Shown: positions 42,104 through 51,029 of the stretch, piece by piece
How positions within the stretch are numbered: the first letter of the stretch is position 1
How the letters are laid out: the number at the start of each line of letters is the position of its first letter
Assembly (NCBI GenBank): GCA_029262065.1
Contig: JAJDAC010000014.1
Location: forward strand, 124,001 to 188,000
Direction of reading: 5' to 3'
DNA from: Candidatus Krumholzibacteriota bacterium
Lineage (GTDB): Bacteria; Krumholzibacteriota; Krumholzibacteriia; JAJRXK01
Length of the DNA stretch: 64,000 nt
Made by a program: the position numbers and the translations under genes
Notes under the pieces: model-generated
Told to the model about the DNA's origin: nothing
The model's database searches: none
The model's input: only the letters and a program-made list of their open reading frames with translations

Positions 42104-43504
42104 ATGAACAAGCAACCGCTCGTATACCTGGATACACTGGGATGCGAGAAGAATCTGGTCGACAGCGAAGGCGCGCTGGGGCTTCTGCTTCAGCGTGGTT
42201 TTCGTTTGGCGCAACGCGCCGAGGACGCCGATCTGATCGTCGTGAATACCTGTGGGTTCCTGGCGTCGGCGCGCGAGGAGTCGTTGGAACGACTCCGCGA
42301 GCTGGGCGAAGTGAAGGGCTCGGCCAAACTGGTGGCCATGGGATGCCTGGTGCAGGGCGAGACGCACGACCTGAAGGCCGAGGTCGATCAGTTGGATCAC
42401 ACCCTGGGGGTGGGTCAGTACCATCGCCTGGCCGATCTGGTAGAGGGCGCGGCCGACGAACCGCTGGTATCGCCAGACGAGGCTCCATACGCGGGCTACA
42501 GCGCCCGTGCTTTGTTGTCACCGCCGCACGTGGCCAACCTGAAGCTCGCGGAAGGGTGCAATCAGAGCTGCACCTTTTGTAAGATTCCCATGCTACGAGG
42601 TCGACAGCGCAGTCGTCCCATCGCGGACATCGTGAGCGAAGCGACTCGCCTGGCCGGCGAGGGGACGCGCGAGTTCACGCTGATAGCGCAGAACAGTTCG
42701 GCGTACGGAATCGATCTGCCGGGGCAGCCGCGTCTGGGTGATCTGTGTCGAGCGCTGGCCGCGGTGGACGGCTTGGAGTGGATCCGCGTGATGTACGCCT
42801 ATCCGCCCATGTTCACGAACCGTCTGGCCGATGACGTATTTTCGGTGCCCGAGGTGGTGAGCTACCTCGATATTCCCATCCAGCACGCAAGCCCGGCCGT
42901 CTTGCGGCGCATGAACCGGGGCTACGACCCCGATCGACTGCGCGTGCAAATGGAGCACCTGCGGTCGATTCGTCCCGACGTAATGCTGCGTACCACGGCC
43001 ATGGTAGGATTTCCCGGTGAGACCGAAGACGACGTGGTGGCGTTGATGGACTTTCTCGCCGAACTCCAGTTCGACCATCTGGCTACCTTTACCTATAGTC
43101 ATGAGCTTGGCACGCCCTCGTACGAGTTCGAGGACGACGTCGACGCCGAGGAGAAAGAAGACCGCCGCGCCCGCGTCGAGAACCTACAGTGGGATATCGC
43201 CCTCGAGCGTAAGACGGCGCGGCTGGGCAAGCCCGAGTTGGTCGTGGTGGACGAAGTGTTCGATGGTCCCGAAGAAGCCGGCCTGGACATGGTGGCGATC
43301 GAGACCGGGCGCGACGATCGCAGTGGCTGGCGGGGCCGCGTTGGCTTTGGGCGTTCGGCCGGGTACTGTTATGACGTCGACGGTGGCCTATGGTTCGCGG
43401 CCGATGATCTCGGCCCGGGCGATCGTCGTATCATGACCCCCATGGCCTGTGGACCCTATGATTCGTTGGCGCAGTCGGCACCTCAGGAGGGAACCAATGC
43501 GTAG
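42104..43504 (+). CDS. rimO: Ribosomal protein S12 methylthiotransferase RimO
   Basis: Radical-SAM enzyme adding a methylthio group to Asp of S12. The 466-residue protein has the UPF0004 domain with VYLDTLGCEKNLVDSEG (RimO-type GCxKNxVDSE motif), NTCGFLASAREES and AMGCLVQGE, giving three cluster cysteines. The radical-SAM motif is EGCNQSCTFCKIPMLRG near residue 150. RimO-specific YAYPP and FPGETEDD follow, then a TRAM domain (about 375-445). The last 20 residues continue past the TRAM fold and overlap the next gene by eight bases, whose ribosome site lies inside rimO. Confidence 0.94.
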   Translation: MNKQPLVYLDTLGCEKNLVDSEGALGLLLQRGFRLAQRAEDADLIVVNTCGFLASAREESLERLRELGEVKGSAKLVAMGCLVQGETHDLKAEVDQLDHTLGVGQYHRLADLVEGAADEPLVSPDEAPYAGYSARALLSPPHVANLKLAEGCNQSCTFCKIPMLRGRQRSRPIADIVSEATRLAGEGTREFTLIAQNSSAYGIDLPGQPRLGDLCRALAAVDGLEWIRVMYAYPPMFTNRLADDVFSVPEVVSYLDIPIQHASPAVLRRMNRGYDPDRLRVQMEHLRSIRPDVMLRTTAMVGFPGETEDDVVALMDFLAELQFDHLATFTYSHELGTPSYEFEDDVDAEEKEDRRARVENLQWDIALERKTARLGKPELVVVDEVFDGPEEAGLDMVAIETGRDDRSGWRGRVGFGRSAGYCYDVDGGLWFAADDLGPGDRRIMTPMACGPYDSLAQSAPQEGTNA

Positions 43505-44153
43505 TCAGATTGTTTCCATTTCCGTGGCCATGCTGCTGACGCTGGGCGGTATGTCGCGGGTGCAAGCCGAAACTTCGCTTTCGAACGCTGAAATCGGCGA
43601 GTGGCTGATGGAGCAGGCCGTGGCGGAAATTCTGCCATACCTGAACCAGGCGGGACGCGAGGTAGCGTTGAAGTCGGTTTCGTTGACGCCCGAAGCCGAG
43701 AATCTGTTCCTCGAAGAGCTGGCGAGGTATCTCTACGAACGCGGATACGAGGTGTGGTTGCTGGACGACGAAGCGGCCAGTCCACCGTCGACCGCGGCTC
43801 TGGTCGAGGTGGAGGTCATCGCCGCGAAGATCTTCTACCCCCGCACGCGGCGGTCGTTCCTGTCCATCGGCCAGCCGTCGATCGCTCGACGGGGGACCCT
43901 GGCCCTCGACGTACGCGTCCTGGGCGCGGGCGGCGGTCCATGGCTCTACGACGGTCGGCCCGAGGCCCGGTTCGAAGATTGGCTCGAGGCCAAGGACGTG
44001 GCCGGGTTGGCGGAAGACCAGCCGACGTGGATCGAGTTGGAGGAACAACCCGGTGCCGCTGGGCCCGAGCGGCCCGCGGGTTGGACCGAACGATTCGTAG
44101 TGGCCAGTTTGCTGAGCGGCGTGATCATTCTCTATTTTTCCGGGGCGCAGTGA
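43497..44153 (+). CDS. Exported protein of unknown function
   Basis: I do not recognise this 218-residue protein. It starts MRSQIVSISVAMLLTLGGMS with a signal peptide cleaved near VQA-ET (about residue 22). The mature part is mixed alpha/beta. It includes FLEELARYLYERGYEVWLLD near 72, a pattern seen in proteins that look up variable stress or secretion partners, and VEVIAAKIFYPRTRRS. A C-terminal hydrophobic helix (VVASLLSGVIILYF, about 200-215) may anchor it. AGGAGGGA lies before the ATG at 43497. It sits between rimO and two predicted lipoproteins, one BamD-like, so an envelope role is plausible but unproven. Confidence 0.8.
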   Translation: MRSQIVSISVAMLLTLGGMSRVQAETSLSNAEIGEWLMEQAVAEILPYLNQAGREVALKSVSLTPEAENLFLEELARYLYERGYEVWLLDDEAASPPSTAALVEVEVIAAKIFYPRTRRSFLSIGQPSIARRGTLALDVRVLGAGGGPWLYDGRPEARFEDWLEAKDVAGLAEDQPTWIELEEQPGAAGPERPAGWTERFVVASLLSGVIILYFSGAQ

Positions 44154-44175
44154 TGGCAGGGGGATTTGACGGACG

Positions 44176-45123
44176 ATGATGACAGAAGACAAATGGGTTC
44201 GCGCGATGGTCGGTCTGTTGTGGGCCGGCTTGATGACGTGGACGGCCGTGGGTTGCGGAGGGTCCGGACCAACGGATCGACGCACTGAGTTCGAGGCACT
44301 GTTGGCAAATGGCGAGTACGACGAAGTGCGTGCGCGGGTCGAGGTGTACCTTGAATCCGGAGAGCAAGACGCCTGGATCCACATGGCTTCGGGGCTCGCG
44401 AACCTGAGGGACGACGCCGACAAACCCGCCGCGCGTGATTTCGCCTACGCGGTTTCGCTCGACTCCACGCTTGCGCCCGAGGTGGCCGAAACCTACCGAG
44501 CAAAAGCAATCTACGACCATGAAAACGAGTGGAAAGAGCGCGCGCGCAAGCGAATGCGCGAAGCATTTCGCTACATGCCAAGCATCTCACTGGAACCGCT
44601 GACCGACCCGGTGGCCGACTACCTCTACAAGATCGACAAAGATCACGAGGGGGCCTACCAACTGTATAAAGAGTTGGTGACGCGCGAAGACGCGCCGGCC
44701 AAGAAGAAGAAGGAATGGAAGTTCCGTTGGGGCCACAGTCAAGAACGTCTGGGCCATGTCGAAGAAGCGCTCGATACCTACCGCGACTACCGGGAGATAT
44801 TCCCCAAAGACACGGTATTCATGAAGTACGTGGTCTGGCGGATGATGGTCGTTCTGCAGGAACAGGCGTTGAAGGCGAAAGAGGCCGGCGAATATGACGA
44901 GGCTTTGGCCCTCCTTGACGAATCGTTCATGGACCTGTGGTTTCTGGAAAAGCAGATGGAGGGCTGGTACCTGGCCGGTCAGATCGAAGAGGACCGGGGT
45001 CGTCCTGACTTCGCGCTCAGCTGGTACAAGCGGGTCTCGCGCGAGGGTCGTCGTTTTGGCGGGGAGGTGGTGCGCAATGCAAAGAATCGAATCGATGCCA
45101 TCAATGCCCAGGGCGTTCACTAG
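44176..45123 (+). CDS. Predicted TPR-like lipoprotein
   Basis: A 315-residue protein with an N-terminal membrane signal and lipobox, TWTAVGC (Cys27). The mature part is helical and charged, with TPR-like units. Examples are RTEFEALLANGEYDEVRARV (about 36-55), DKPAARDFAYAVSLDSTLAP, and GHVEEALDTYRDYREIFPKD near 193. GEYDEALALLDESFMD follows near 240, then RPDFALSWYKRVSREG. It precedes a BamD-like gene that overlaps it by 47 bases, so the two are probably coupled and may act in the same outer-membrane assembly process. No specific family name can be given. ATG at 44176 or 44179 are both possible. Confidence 0.82.
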   Translation: MMTEDKWVRAMVGLLWAGLMTWTAVGCGGSGPTDRRTEFEALLANGEYDEVRARVEVYLESGEQDAWIHMASGLANLRDDADKPAARDFAYAVSLDSTLAPEVAETYRAKAIYDHENEWKERARKRMREAFRYMPSISLEPLTDPVADYLYKIDKDHEGAYQLYKELVTREDAPAKKKKEWKFRWGHSQERLGHVEEALDTYRDYREIFPKDTVFMKYVVWRMMVVLQEQALKAKEAGEYDEALALLDESFMDLWFLEKQMEGWYLAGQIEEDRGRPDFALSWYKRVSREGRRFGGEVVRNAKNRIDAINAQGVH

Positions 45124-45880
45124 GGTGCTTGGCGTGGCAATGTTGGGTATTACCCTCGCGGTGGTTCTGGCCGCGTGTGGACCGCCGGTAGGTGACCTCC
45201 AGCCCGGCACGTTCGAGCGGGGGAAGGTCGAGTGTGAGCATGGCTTCCATACCGAGGGTATCGAGGATCTCAAGCTCTTCATTCGTCGCAATCCCACTCA
45301 CCCCGAAGCGGATGATGCGCAGTTTACGGTGGGGATGTGCTACTTCGAGGCCGAGGACTACCCGTTGGCCGCCGTCGAGTTCCAGATCATGCGGGCGGAC
45401 TACCCCGATAGTGACCTGCTGTGCGACGCCTTCTACCAAGAAGGGTTGTGTTACTCGAAGCAGGTGCCGCCGATTCGTCTGGAGCAAACCGCGACCCAAA
45501 CGGCCATCGCACATTTCGAGCGCTTCATGCGCAGTCACCCCGAGTGCGGGCAGCTGTCGGAAGTGCGGGGGGAAGTGGAACGGCTGAGGCTGCATCTGGA
45601 TCGCAAACAGGTCCACATCGCCAAGAACTACCTGCGATGGAATCAACCGCGTGCGGCGCAGATCACCGCGAACGCTCTACTTCTGGACCGCCCGGATAGT
45701 CCGGTACGCCCGGAGGCTTTGTTCGTCCTGGGTAAGGCCTCGGCCAAACTGGATGAAGCCGAAGAGGCCCGGGCAGCATGGCAGGAGATCGTGACTCGTT
45801 TTCCTGAGCACGAGCTGGCCAACGAGGCGCAGGACCTACTGGACTCGATCGCGCAGCTCTCGGCCGGCTCGAGTCGTTGA
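45077..45880 (+). CDS. bamD: BamD-like outer-membrane assembly lipoprotein
   Basis: BamD is the TPR lipoprotein partner of BamA. This 267-residue protein has a signal and lipobox VVLAACGPP (Cys about 34). The BamD-type repeat pattern follows: LKLFIRRNPTHPEADDAQF, then YPLAAVEFQIMRADYPDSD, AIAHFERFMRSHPE and AARAAWQEIVTRFPEHEL-like EARAAWQEIVTRFPEHELA at the C-terminus. QxxxGxCYF-like FTVGMCYFEAEDY is also BamD-like. The ATG at 45077 has GGGGAGG at 45061-45067; later ATGs at 45095 and 45104 are alternatives. The stop overlaps nadD (TTGA). bamA is 13 kb downstream. Confidence 0.82.
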   Translation: MQRIESMPSMPRAFTRVLGVAMLGITLAVVLAACGPPVGDLQPGTFERGKVECEHGFHTEGIEDLKLFIRRNPTHPEADDAQFTVGMCYFEAEDYPLAAVEFQIMRADYPDSDLLCDAFYQEGLCYSKQVPPIRLEQTATQTAIAHFERFMRSHPECGQLSEVRGEVERLRLHLDRKQVHIAKNYLRWNQPRAAQITANALLLDRPDSPVRPEALFVLGKASAKLDEAEEARAAWQEIVTRFPEHELANEAQDLLDSIAQLSAGSSR

Positions 45881-46479
45881 GCCGGTCACACGTGGTGGGC
45901 TTTTTTGGCGGGAGTTTCGATCCCGTGCATGCCGCGCATGTCGAGGTGGCTTGCCGCGCTCGCGAGCAGCTCGAGCTGGGCGAGATATGGTTCGTACCCG
46001 CGTTCCAACCGCCGCATAAGGTCCATCGCACCCTCGTTGACGCCGAGCATCGTTTGGCCATGCTTCAGTTGGCCATGGACGGCCGTGACGGCCTGGCCAT
46101 CTGCACCATCGAAATAGAAGACCGACGGGTTCATACCACTGAATCGACCCTCGGCGCGCTGCGCGCGGCTCACCCGGGACTCGCGTTCGCGCTGATCCTG
46201 GGGCAGGACTCCTTCGCCCAGCTCGACACCTGGGCGCGTCCCGATCGGCTGGCCCAACACATCGAGCAGGTGGCGGTATGTCCTCGGCCCGGAGGTGATG
46301 CACGCCGGCCCGGGTTCTGGCGTCACATCCCGGTGCATTGGCTCCAGGGAGAACCCCAAGACGTTTCTTCGAGCGCAATTCGCGATGCCCTCCAGCAGGA
46401 ACGCGCCACCGATCGCTTACCGGACGGCGTGCAGGAGTACATAGCGAAACACGGGTTGTACCGGGAGCGACGCCCATGA
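45877..46479 (+). CDS. nadD: Nicotinate-nucleotide adenylyltransferase
   Basis: Forms deamido-NAD from nicotinate mononucleotide and ATP. The 200-residue protein begins with VVGFFGGSFDPVHAAHVEVA, whose GGSFDPxHxxH motif is the nucleotidyltransferase signature. WFVPAFQPPHKVH follows near residue 39, then LILGQDSFAQLDTW near 107 and DVSSSAIRDAL near 165, the ISSTxIR-type motif. It begins with TTG overlapping the bamD stop. polA overlaps its stop (ATGA). Confidence 0.94.
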   Translation: MSRSHVVGFFGGSFDPVHAAHVEVACRAREQLELGEIWFVPAFQPPHKVHRTLVDAEHRLAMLQLAMDGRDGLAICTIEIEDRRVHTTESTLGALRAAHPGLAFALILGQDSFAQLDTWARPDRLAQHIEQVAVCPRPGGDARRPGFWRHIPVHWLQGEPQDVSSSAIRDALQQERATDRLPDGVQEYIAKHGLYRERRP

Positions 46480-49220
46480 AGGTGTTTCTGGTGGACGGGT
46501 CGGCCATGGTGTACCGCAGCCATTTCGCCATGATGCGACAGCCGCTGCAGACCAGTCATGGCGAAGTGACGAGCGCCGCGTACGGTTCGCTGCAGAGCCT
46601 CATTCGATTATACGAAGAGGAAAAGGGCGACGTGATCATCGTGGCCTTCGATACCAAGACGCCAACGTTTCGCCACGAGATGTACGACCAGTACAAGGCG
46701 CATCGCCCGCCCATGCCAGATGACCTGCGCCAGCAGATTCCCCGCGTGAAGCAGCTTATTCGCAGCATGGGGTTACCGTTGCTGGAGATGCCTGGCTTCG
46801 AAGCCGACGACATCGTGGGAACCCTGGCGCGCGAAGGGGCGGAGCGCGGCCACGACGTCTGGATCTACTCGGCCGACAAGGACTTCGTTCCGTTGGTGGG
46901 GCCGGGCGTGGGTATCTTGCGGCCCGGCACCCGGACAAGCCCCGCCGACGAGTACCTCGACACGAAGGCGCTCACGGCCAAGCACGGCGTACGCCCGCCC
47001 CAGTTTCTCGATGTGTTGACCCTGATCGGGGACAAATCCGACAACATACCCGGTGTGCCCGGGATCGGTGAGAAGACCGCGGTCAAACTCATTTCACAGT
47101 TCGAAAGCCTGCCTCGGTTGCTCGACCACCTGTCGGACAAACGGGTCAGCGCCCGGCACCGCCGGCTGATCGAAGAGAACCGCGAGCAGTTCGATCTGGC
47201 GCGCCGCCTATTGACCATCGATGACAAGGTCGACGTGGACTACGAGTGGCGCGAGGAACCCATGGCCTCGCCCTATACCGAAGAGTTCCGGCAACTGTGC
47301 CGTGAGTTGGAGTTCTTCCAGTTGCTCGATCGCATCGGCGGCGAGGGGCAGCGCGACAACACCGGTAGTAAGATGTCGGTCACCGTTCCGCAGTCGTTGC
47401 AGGAACTGGACAAGTGTTTGAATGAATTGGCCGGTCACGGGGCCTGGGCGTTGGCCACACTCATGGACGGCGAAAGCCCACATCACGGGCAGCTCCTGGG
47501 TCTGGCGTTGTGCGCCGAAGAGGCGAGTGCGATTTTCCTTCCGGTGGGTGGCGCTCACACCGGGTCAGCGTCCACGTCGGCGCCGGCTTCACTGTTCGAC
47601 GCGCCCGTCGCGGACAGTGGATTGGCCTGGGACGACGTGCGCACCCGACTGGAGCCCTACTTCATGGATGTCGACCGGCCCAAGTGGGGCCACGACATCA
47701 AGTCCGAACAGATCATTCTCGCACGGCATGGGCTGTCCATGGCGGGCGTGCAGTTTGACTCGATGTTGGGAAGTTACCTGTTGGCCCCCGAGCGTCGTCA
47801 ACACGGTCTCGAGTTCCTGGCCTCAGAGATCCTGGGCCAGGAGATCATTACCCAGAAGACCCTGCGTGAATCGGCCCCGGACAAGGACCTTCGCCGCGCC
47901 GAGGTAGATCAGTTGGCGTTGGCGGCGGCCCAACGGGCCGACATGACCTTCCGGCTTTCCGATCTGTTCAGCGACCAGCTCAAGGCCGAGGAGCTGGACG
48001 GCGTCATGGATGATCTGGAATTGCCGCTGGCCCAGGTCCTGTTGCGTATGGAACGCCGGGGTATTCGGCTCGATGTCGACCACTTGAGCAAGCTGTCCGT
48101 CGACCTCCACGAGAAGGTCGCCGAATCCCGGCGACGCATCTACGAGCTGGCGGGCGAGGAGTTCAATCTCAACAGCCCCAAGCAGCTCCAGCACATCCTG
48201 TTCGACAAGCTCGGACTCAAGCCCACGAAGAAGACTTCGACCGGCTACTCCACCGACGTGTCCGTACTGGGCAAGTTGGCGAAAGAGCACGAGCTACCCG
48301 CCTTGTTGTTGGAGTACCGGCAGGTTCAGAAACTACTTTCGACCTACGTGGAAACCCTGCCGCAACTGGTGCACGCCGATACGGGTTGCGTGCATACGCA
48401 CTACAATCAGGCCGTGGCGGCCACAGGTCGTCTCAGTAGCGAAAATCCCAACCTGCAGAACATACCCATCCGCAGCGAACTGGGACGGCGCATCCGCGAG
48501 GCCTTCGTAGCGCCCAATCAGGAGTGGGTGTTGTTGGCCGCGGACTACAGCCAGATCGAGCTGCGATTGATGGCGCACCTGTGCGAGGACGAGGCCATGA
48601 TTGCGGCTTTTGTTTCGGGCGAGGATATCCACGCCCGCACCGCGGCGCTCGTGAACGACGTCCAGATAGAGGACGTCACGGCGGAAATGCGCCGCCAGGC
48701 GAAGGCCATCAATTTTGGCTTGTTGTACGGAATGGGGGCGCGGGCGCTGGCCCAGCAGATCGAAGTGAAGACGGCGCAGGCCCAGACGTTCATCGACCAA
48801 TACTTTTCGCGCTTTCCGAGGGTGCGCGAATACGTGGATTCCACCGTGGCCGAAGCGAGGGTCACCGGCGAAGTGCGCACGCTACTCGGACGTCGCCGCC
48901 GCTTGCCCGAATTGGCGAGCCGTGACCAGCGTCAGAAAGCCTTCGGTGAGCGGATTGCCGTGAACACGCCCATCCAGGGCACGGCGGCCGACCTCATCAA
49001 ACTGGCGATGATTCGTCTCGATGCACGCCTGCGAAACGAGGACCTTCCCGCCGACCTGTTGCTCCAGGTGCACGATGAACTCATTCTCCAGGTGGAGCCG
49101 GCCGCGATCGACGCGGTTACCTCGGTGGTGCGCGAGACCATGGAAAATGTATGGGAACTCAAGGTGCCGCTGGTGGTGGACGCCCACGCCGGGCCCAACT
49201 GGGCGCGGGCCCACCCGTGA
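46476..49220 (+). CDS. polA: DNA polymerase I, proofreading-deficient form
   Basis: Repair and Okazaki-fragment polymerase. The 914-residue protein has a 5'-3' nuclease domain (about 1-290; FLVDGSAMVYRSHFAM, GFEADDIVGTLA, GDKSDNIPGVPGIGEKTA). A degenerate 3'-5' exonuclease-like domain (about 305-500) follows, then the polymerase domain with DYSQIELRLMAHL, RRQAKAINFGLLYGMG and QVHDELILQVE. In the middle domain the DxE of motif I is missing (WALATLMDGES), the motif II aspartate is glutamate (GHDIKSEQ), and the motif III tyrosine is absent, so proofreading is probably lost, as in Taq. Starts at ATG 46476, coupled to nadD; the stop overlaps coaE (GTGA). Confidence 0.95.
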   Translation: MKVFLVDGSAMVYRSHFAMMRQPLQTSHGEVTSAAYGSLQSLIRLYEEEKGDVIIVAFDTKTPTFRHEMYDQYKAHRPPMPDDLRQQIPRVKQLIRSMGLPLLEMPGFEADDIVGTLAREGAERGHDVWIYSADKDFVPLVGPGVGILRPGTRTSPADEYLDTKALTAKHGVRPPQFLDVLTLIGDKSDNIPGVPGIGEKTAVKLISQFESLPRLLDHLSDKRVSARHRRLIEENREQFDLARRLLTIDDKVDVDYEWREEPMASPYTEEFRQLCRELEFFQLLDRIGGEGQRDNTGSKMSVTVPQSLQELDKCLNELAGHGAWALATLMDGESPHHGQLLGLALCAEEASAIFLPVGGAHTGSASTSAPASLFDAPVADSGLAWDDVRTRLEPYFMDVDRPKWGHDIKSEQIILARHGLSMAGVQFDSMLGSYLLAPERRQHGLEFLASEILGQEIITQKTLRESAPDKDLRRAEVDQLALAAAQRADMTFRLSDLFSDQLKAEELDGVMDDLELPLAQVLLRMERRGIRLDVDHLSKLSVDLHEKVAESRRRIYELAGEEFNLNSPKQLQHILFDKLGLKPTKKTSTGYSTDVSVLGKLAKEHELPALLLEYRQVQKLLSTYVETLPQLVHADTGCVHTHYNQAVAATGRLSSENPNLQNIPIRSELGRRIREAFVAPNQEWVLLAADYSQIELRLMAHLCEDEAMIAAFVSGEDIHARTAALVNDVQIEDVTAEMRRQAKAINFGLLYGMGARALAQQIEVKTAQAQTFIDQYFSRFPRVREYVDSTVAEARVTGEVRTLLGRRRRLPELASRDQRQKAFGERIAVNTPIQGTAADLIKLAMIRLDARLRNEDLPADLLLQVHDELILQVEPAAIDAVTSVVRETMENVWELKVPLVVDAHAGPNWARAHP

Positions 49221-49888
49221 GTCCCCGAACCGGCCCCGAAGCGCCCGTCCTGGTTGTGACCGGCGCGACCGGCACGGGTAAGAGCACCGCCTGTGGGTGG
49301 CTGGCCCAAAGGGGGGCATTCGTGATCGACGCCGATCGGGTTGGCCATTCGACGTTGCTCGACCCCGAGGTCCGCCGTCGGCTGGCTGAAGTCTTTGGAA
49401 ACGATATCCTGGATGAACGGCACCGCGTGCTCCGGCCGGTCCTGGGAGCAAAGGCTCTGGCCAGCGATGACGCGACACGGCAACTGAATGCGGTGGTGCA
49501 TCCGCCGCTGGTACGGGAGATCCAGCGCCGCGTGCAGGCTCTGCGACAAAGCCGCGGTGTGTCGCTGATCGTGATCGACGCTGCCCTTTACTTCCAGTTC
49601 GAGCCGAAGATCGAGGCCGATGCGGTGCTCATGACCGTGGCACCGCGGGAGGTCCTGGTAGAGAGAATCATGGCCCGCGACGGGCTGACCCGTGAGCGGG
49701 CCCTGGACCGACTTGACCGCCAACGCGATGTTTTGGCTTCCCAGCACCTCGCGGACGCGGTATTGGATACGTCGGCTTCGACGCAGACGACGCGAAGCGA
49801 GCTGTTGAAGGTGGTTGACCGATTGCTCGGTACGCAATTGGTCGAGAGCGACTTCGAGACCCTGGACAAAAATTCGAGGAGCGACTGA
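49217..49888 (+). CDS. coaE: Dephospho-CoA kinase
   Basis: Phosphorylates dephospho-CoA, the last step of CoA synthesis. The 223-residue protein has a P-loop, VTGATGTGKSTACGWLA, near residue 16. VIDADRVGHSTLL (the CoaE DADxxxH signature) follows, then LNAVVHPPLVREIQRR near 98 and a lid region with RIMARDGLTRERALDRL. The GTG at 49217 overlaps the polA stop; an upstream in-frame ATG at 49151 lies within polA and would add 22 unlikely residues. Its stop is two bases before prfB. Confidence 0.92.
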   Translation: MSPRTGPEAPVLVVTGATGTGKSTACGWLAQRGAFVIDADRVGHSTLLDPEVRRRLAEVFGNDILDERHRVLRPVLGAKALASDDATRQLNAVVHPPLVREIQRRVQALRQSRGVSLIVIDAALYFQFEPKIEADAVLMTVAPREVLVERIMARDGLTRERALDRLDRQRDVLASQHLADAVLDTSASTQTTRSELLKVVDRLLGTQLVESDFETLDKNSRSD

Positions 49889-49890
49889 GC

Positions 49891-50986
49891 ATGGCCGATC
49901 TGGACGACCTGCGGCAGAGAATATCCCACCTGAAGGAGGGTCTTTGACCTCCCTTCGCTAACCAAACGCCTGGCTGAACTGGACGAGCAGATGGCGTCGG
50001 CCTCGTTCTGGGACGACAACGATGTTGCCAACGGTGTCATCCAGGAGTCGACGCGCATCAAGCGCTGGACCGAGCCGCTGGGGCAACTCGACCGCCGGCT
50101 GGAAGAAGCCGAGCTGTTCGCGGAGATGGCCGAGGACGACGAAGAGGCGCGGGGTGAGGCCCGGGCCGCGATGGCCGAGGCCGCGAGTACGCTGGACACC
50201 CTCGAAGCCAATTTCATGCTGGGCGGAGAAGACGACGAAAAGGGCGCGATGCTGGAAATCCACCCGGGTGCGGGTGGGACCGAGAGCGCCGACTGGGCCA
50301 ACATGCTGCTTCGAATGTACACGCGGTTCGCCGAAGCGCGACAATGGCCGCAGAAGCTCCTGGATCTGCAACCGGCCGACGAGGCGGGGATCAAGAGCGC
50401 CACGATCGAGATCAGCGAAGCCTACGCGTACGGTCACCTCAAGGGCGAGAGCGGCGTGCATCGCCTGGTGCGCATCAGCCCATTCGACAGCCAGAAGCGT
50501 CGGCATACCAGCTTCGCCTCGGTGTTCGTCTATCCGTTGGTCGAAGATTCAGACATTACCGTGGAGATCGATCCCAAGGATCTGCGAGTGGATACCTACC
50601 GCGCCAGTGGAGCGGGCGGGCAGCACGTCAACAAGACCAGCAGCGCGATACGCATCACGCACCTGCCCACCAACATCGTGGTGCAGTGCCAGAACGAACG
50701 CAGTCAGCATCGAAACCGGGAGGTCGCCATGCGCATGCTGCATGCGCGGCTCTACCACCGGAAAATGGAAGAAGAACGGGCCAAGCAGCAGGTGCTGGAA
50801 GATTCCAAGATGAAGATCGACTTCGGCAGCCAGATTCGAAGCTACGTGCTACAACCCTACACCAAGGTGAAAGATCACCGCACTGAGGTCGAGGTCAACG
50901 ACGCGCAACGCGTGCTCGACGGAGACATAGAAACCTTCACGCAGGCATTCTTGCGCCAGTCCGGGGCGGCGCCCACGCAGGGCTGA
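49891..50986 (+). CDS. prfB: Peptide chain release factor 2, with programmed +1 frameshift
   Basis: RF2 ends translation at UGA and UAA. The gene reads 49891-49944, skips T49945 and continues 49946-50986, giving about 364 residues, the normal RF2 length. The first 18 codons end GGT CTT TGA C; the in-frame TGA at 49945-49947 is RF2's own signal. The product contains the RF2 anticodon-like SPF (VRISPFDSQKRRHTSF) near 205 and the catalytic GGQ in SGAGGQHVNKTSSAIR near 250. Scarce RF2 lets the ribosome shift, so RF2 controls its own level. The gene's real stop is also TGA. A second gene start inside is not needed; lysS follows, as in many bacteria. Confidence 0.95.
49934..49948 (+). promoter_or_regulatory. 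prfB programmed frameshift site
   Basis: The sequence AGGAGGG-TCT-TTGAC has an internal Shine-Dalgarno-like AGGAGG (49934-49939) three bases before CTT, followed by TGA and C. CTT-TGA-C is the canonical slippery site; ribosomes shift from CTT into TTT and continue as GAC. E. coli has AGGGGGTATCTTTGAC, nearly the same arrangement. Confidence 0.95.
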
Positions 50987-51029
50987 TCCCAGACCGATCC
51001 TTGGATTTCAAACCTTCGCGGGAGCGACG

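Noticed and set aside
49945-49947. TGA breaking the prfB frame, as a sequencing error or pseudogene
   Set aside because: The context AGGAGG...CTTTGAC is the standard programmed frameshift of prfB, and the rest of the gene is intact.
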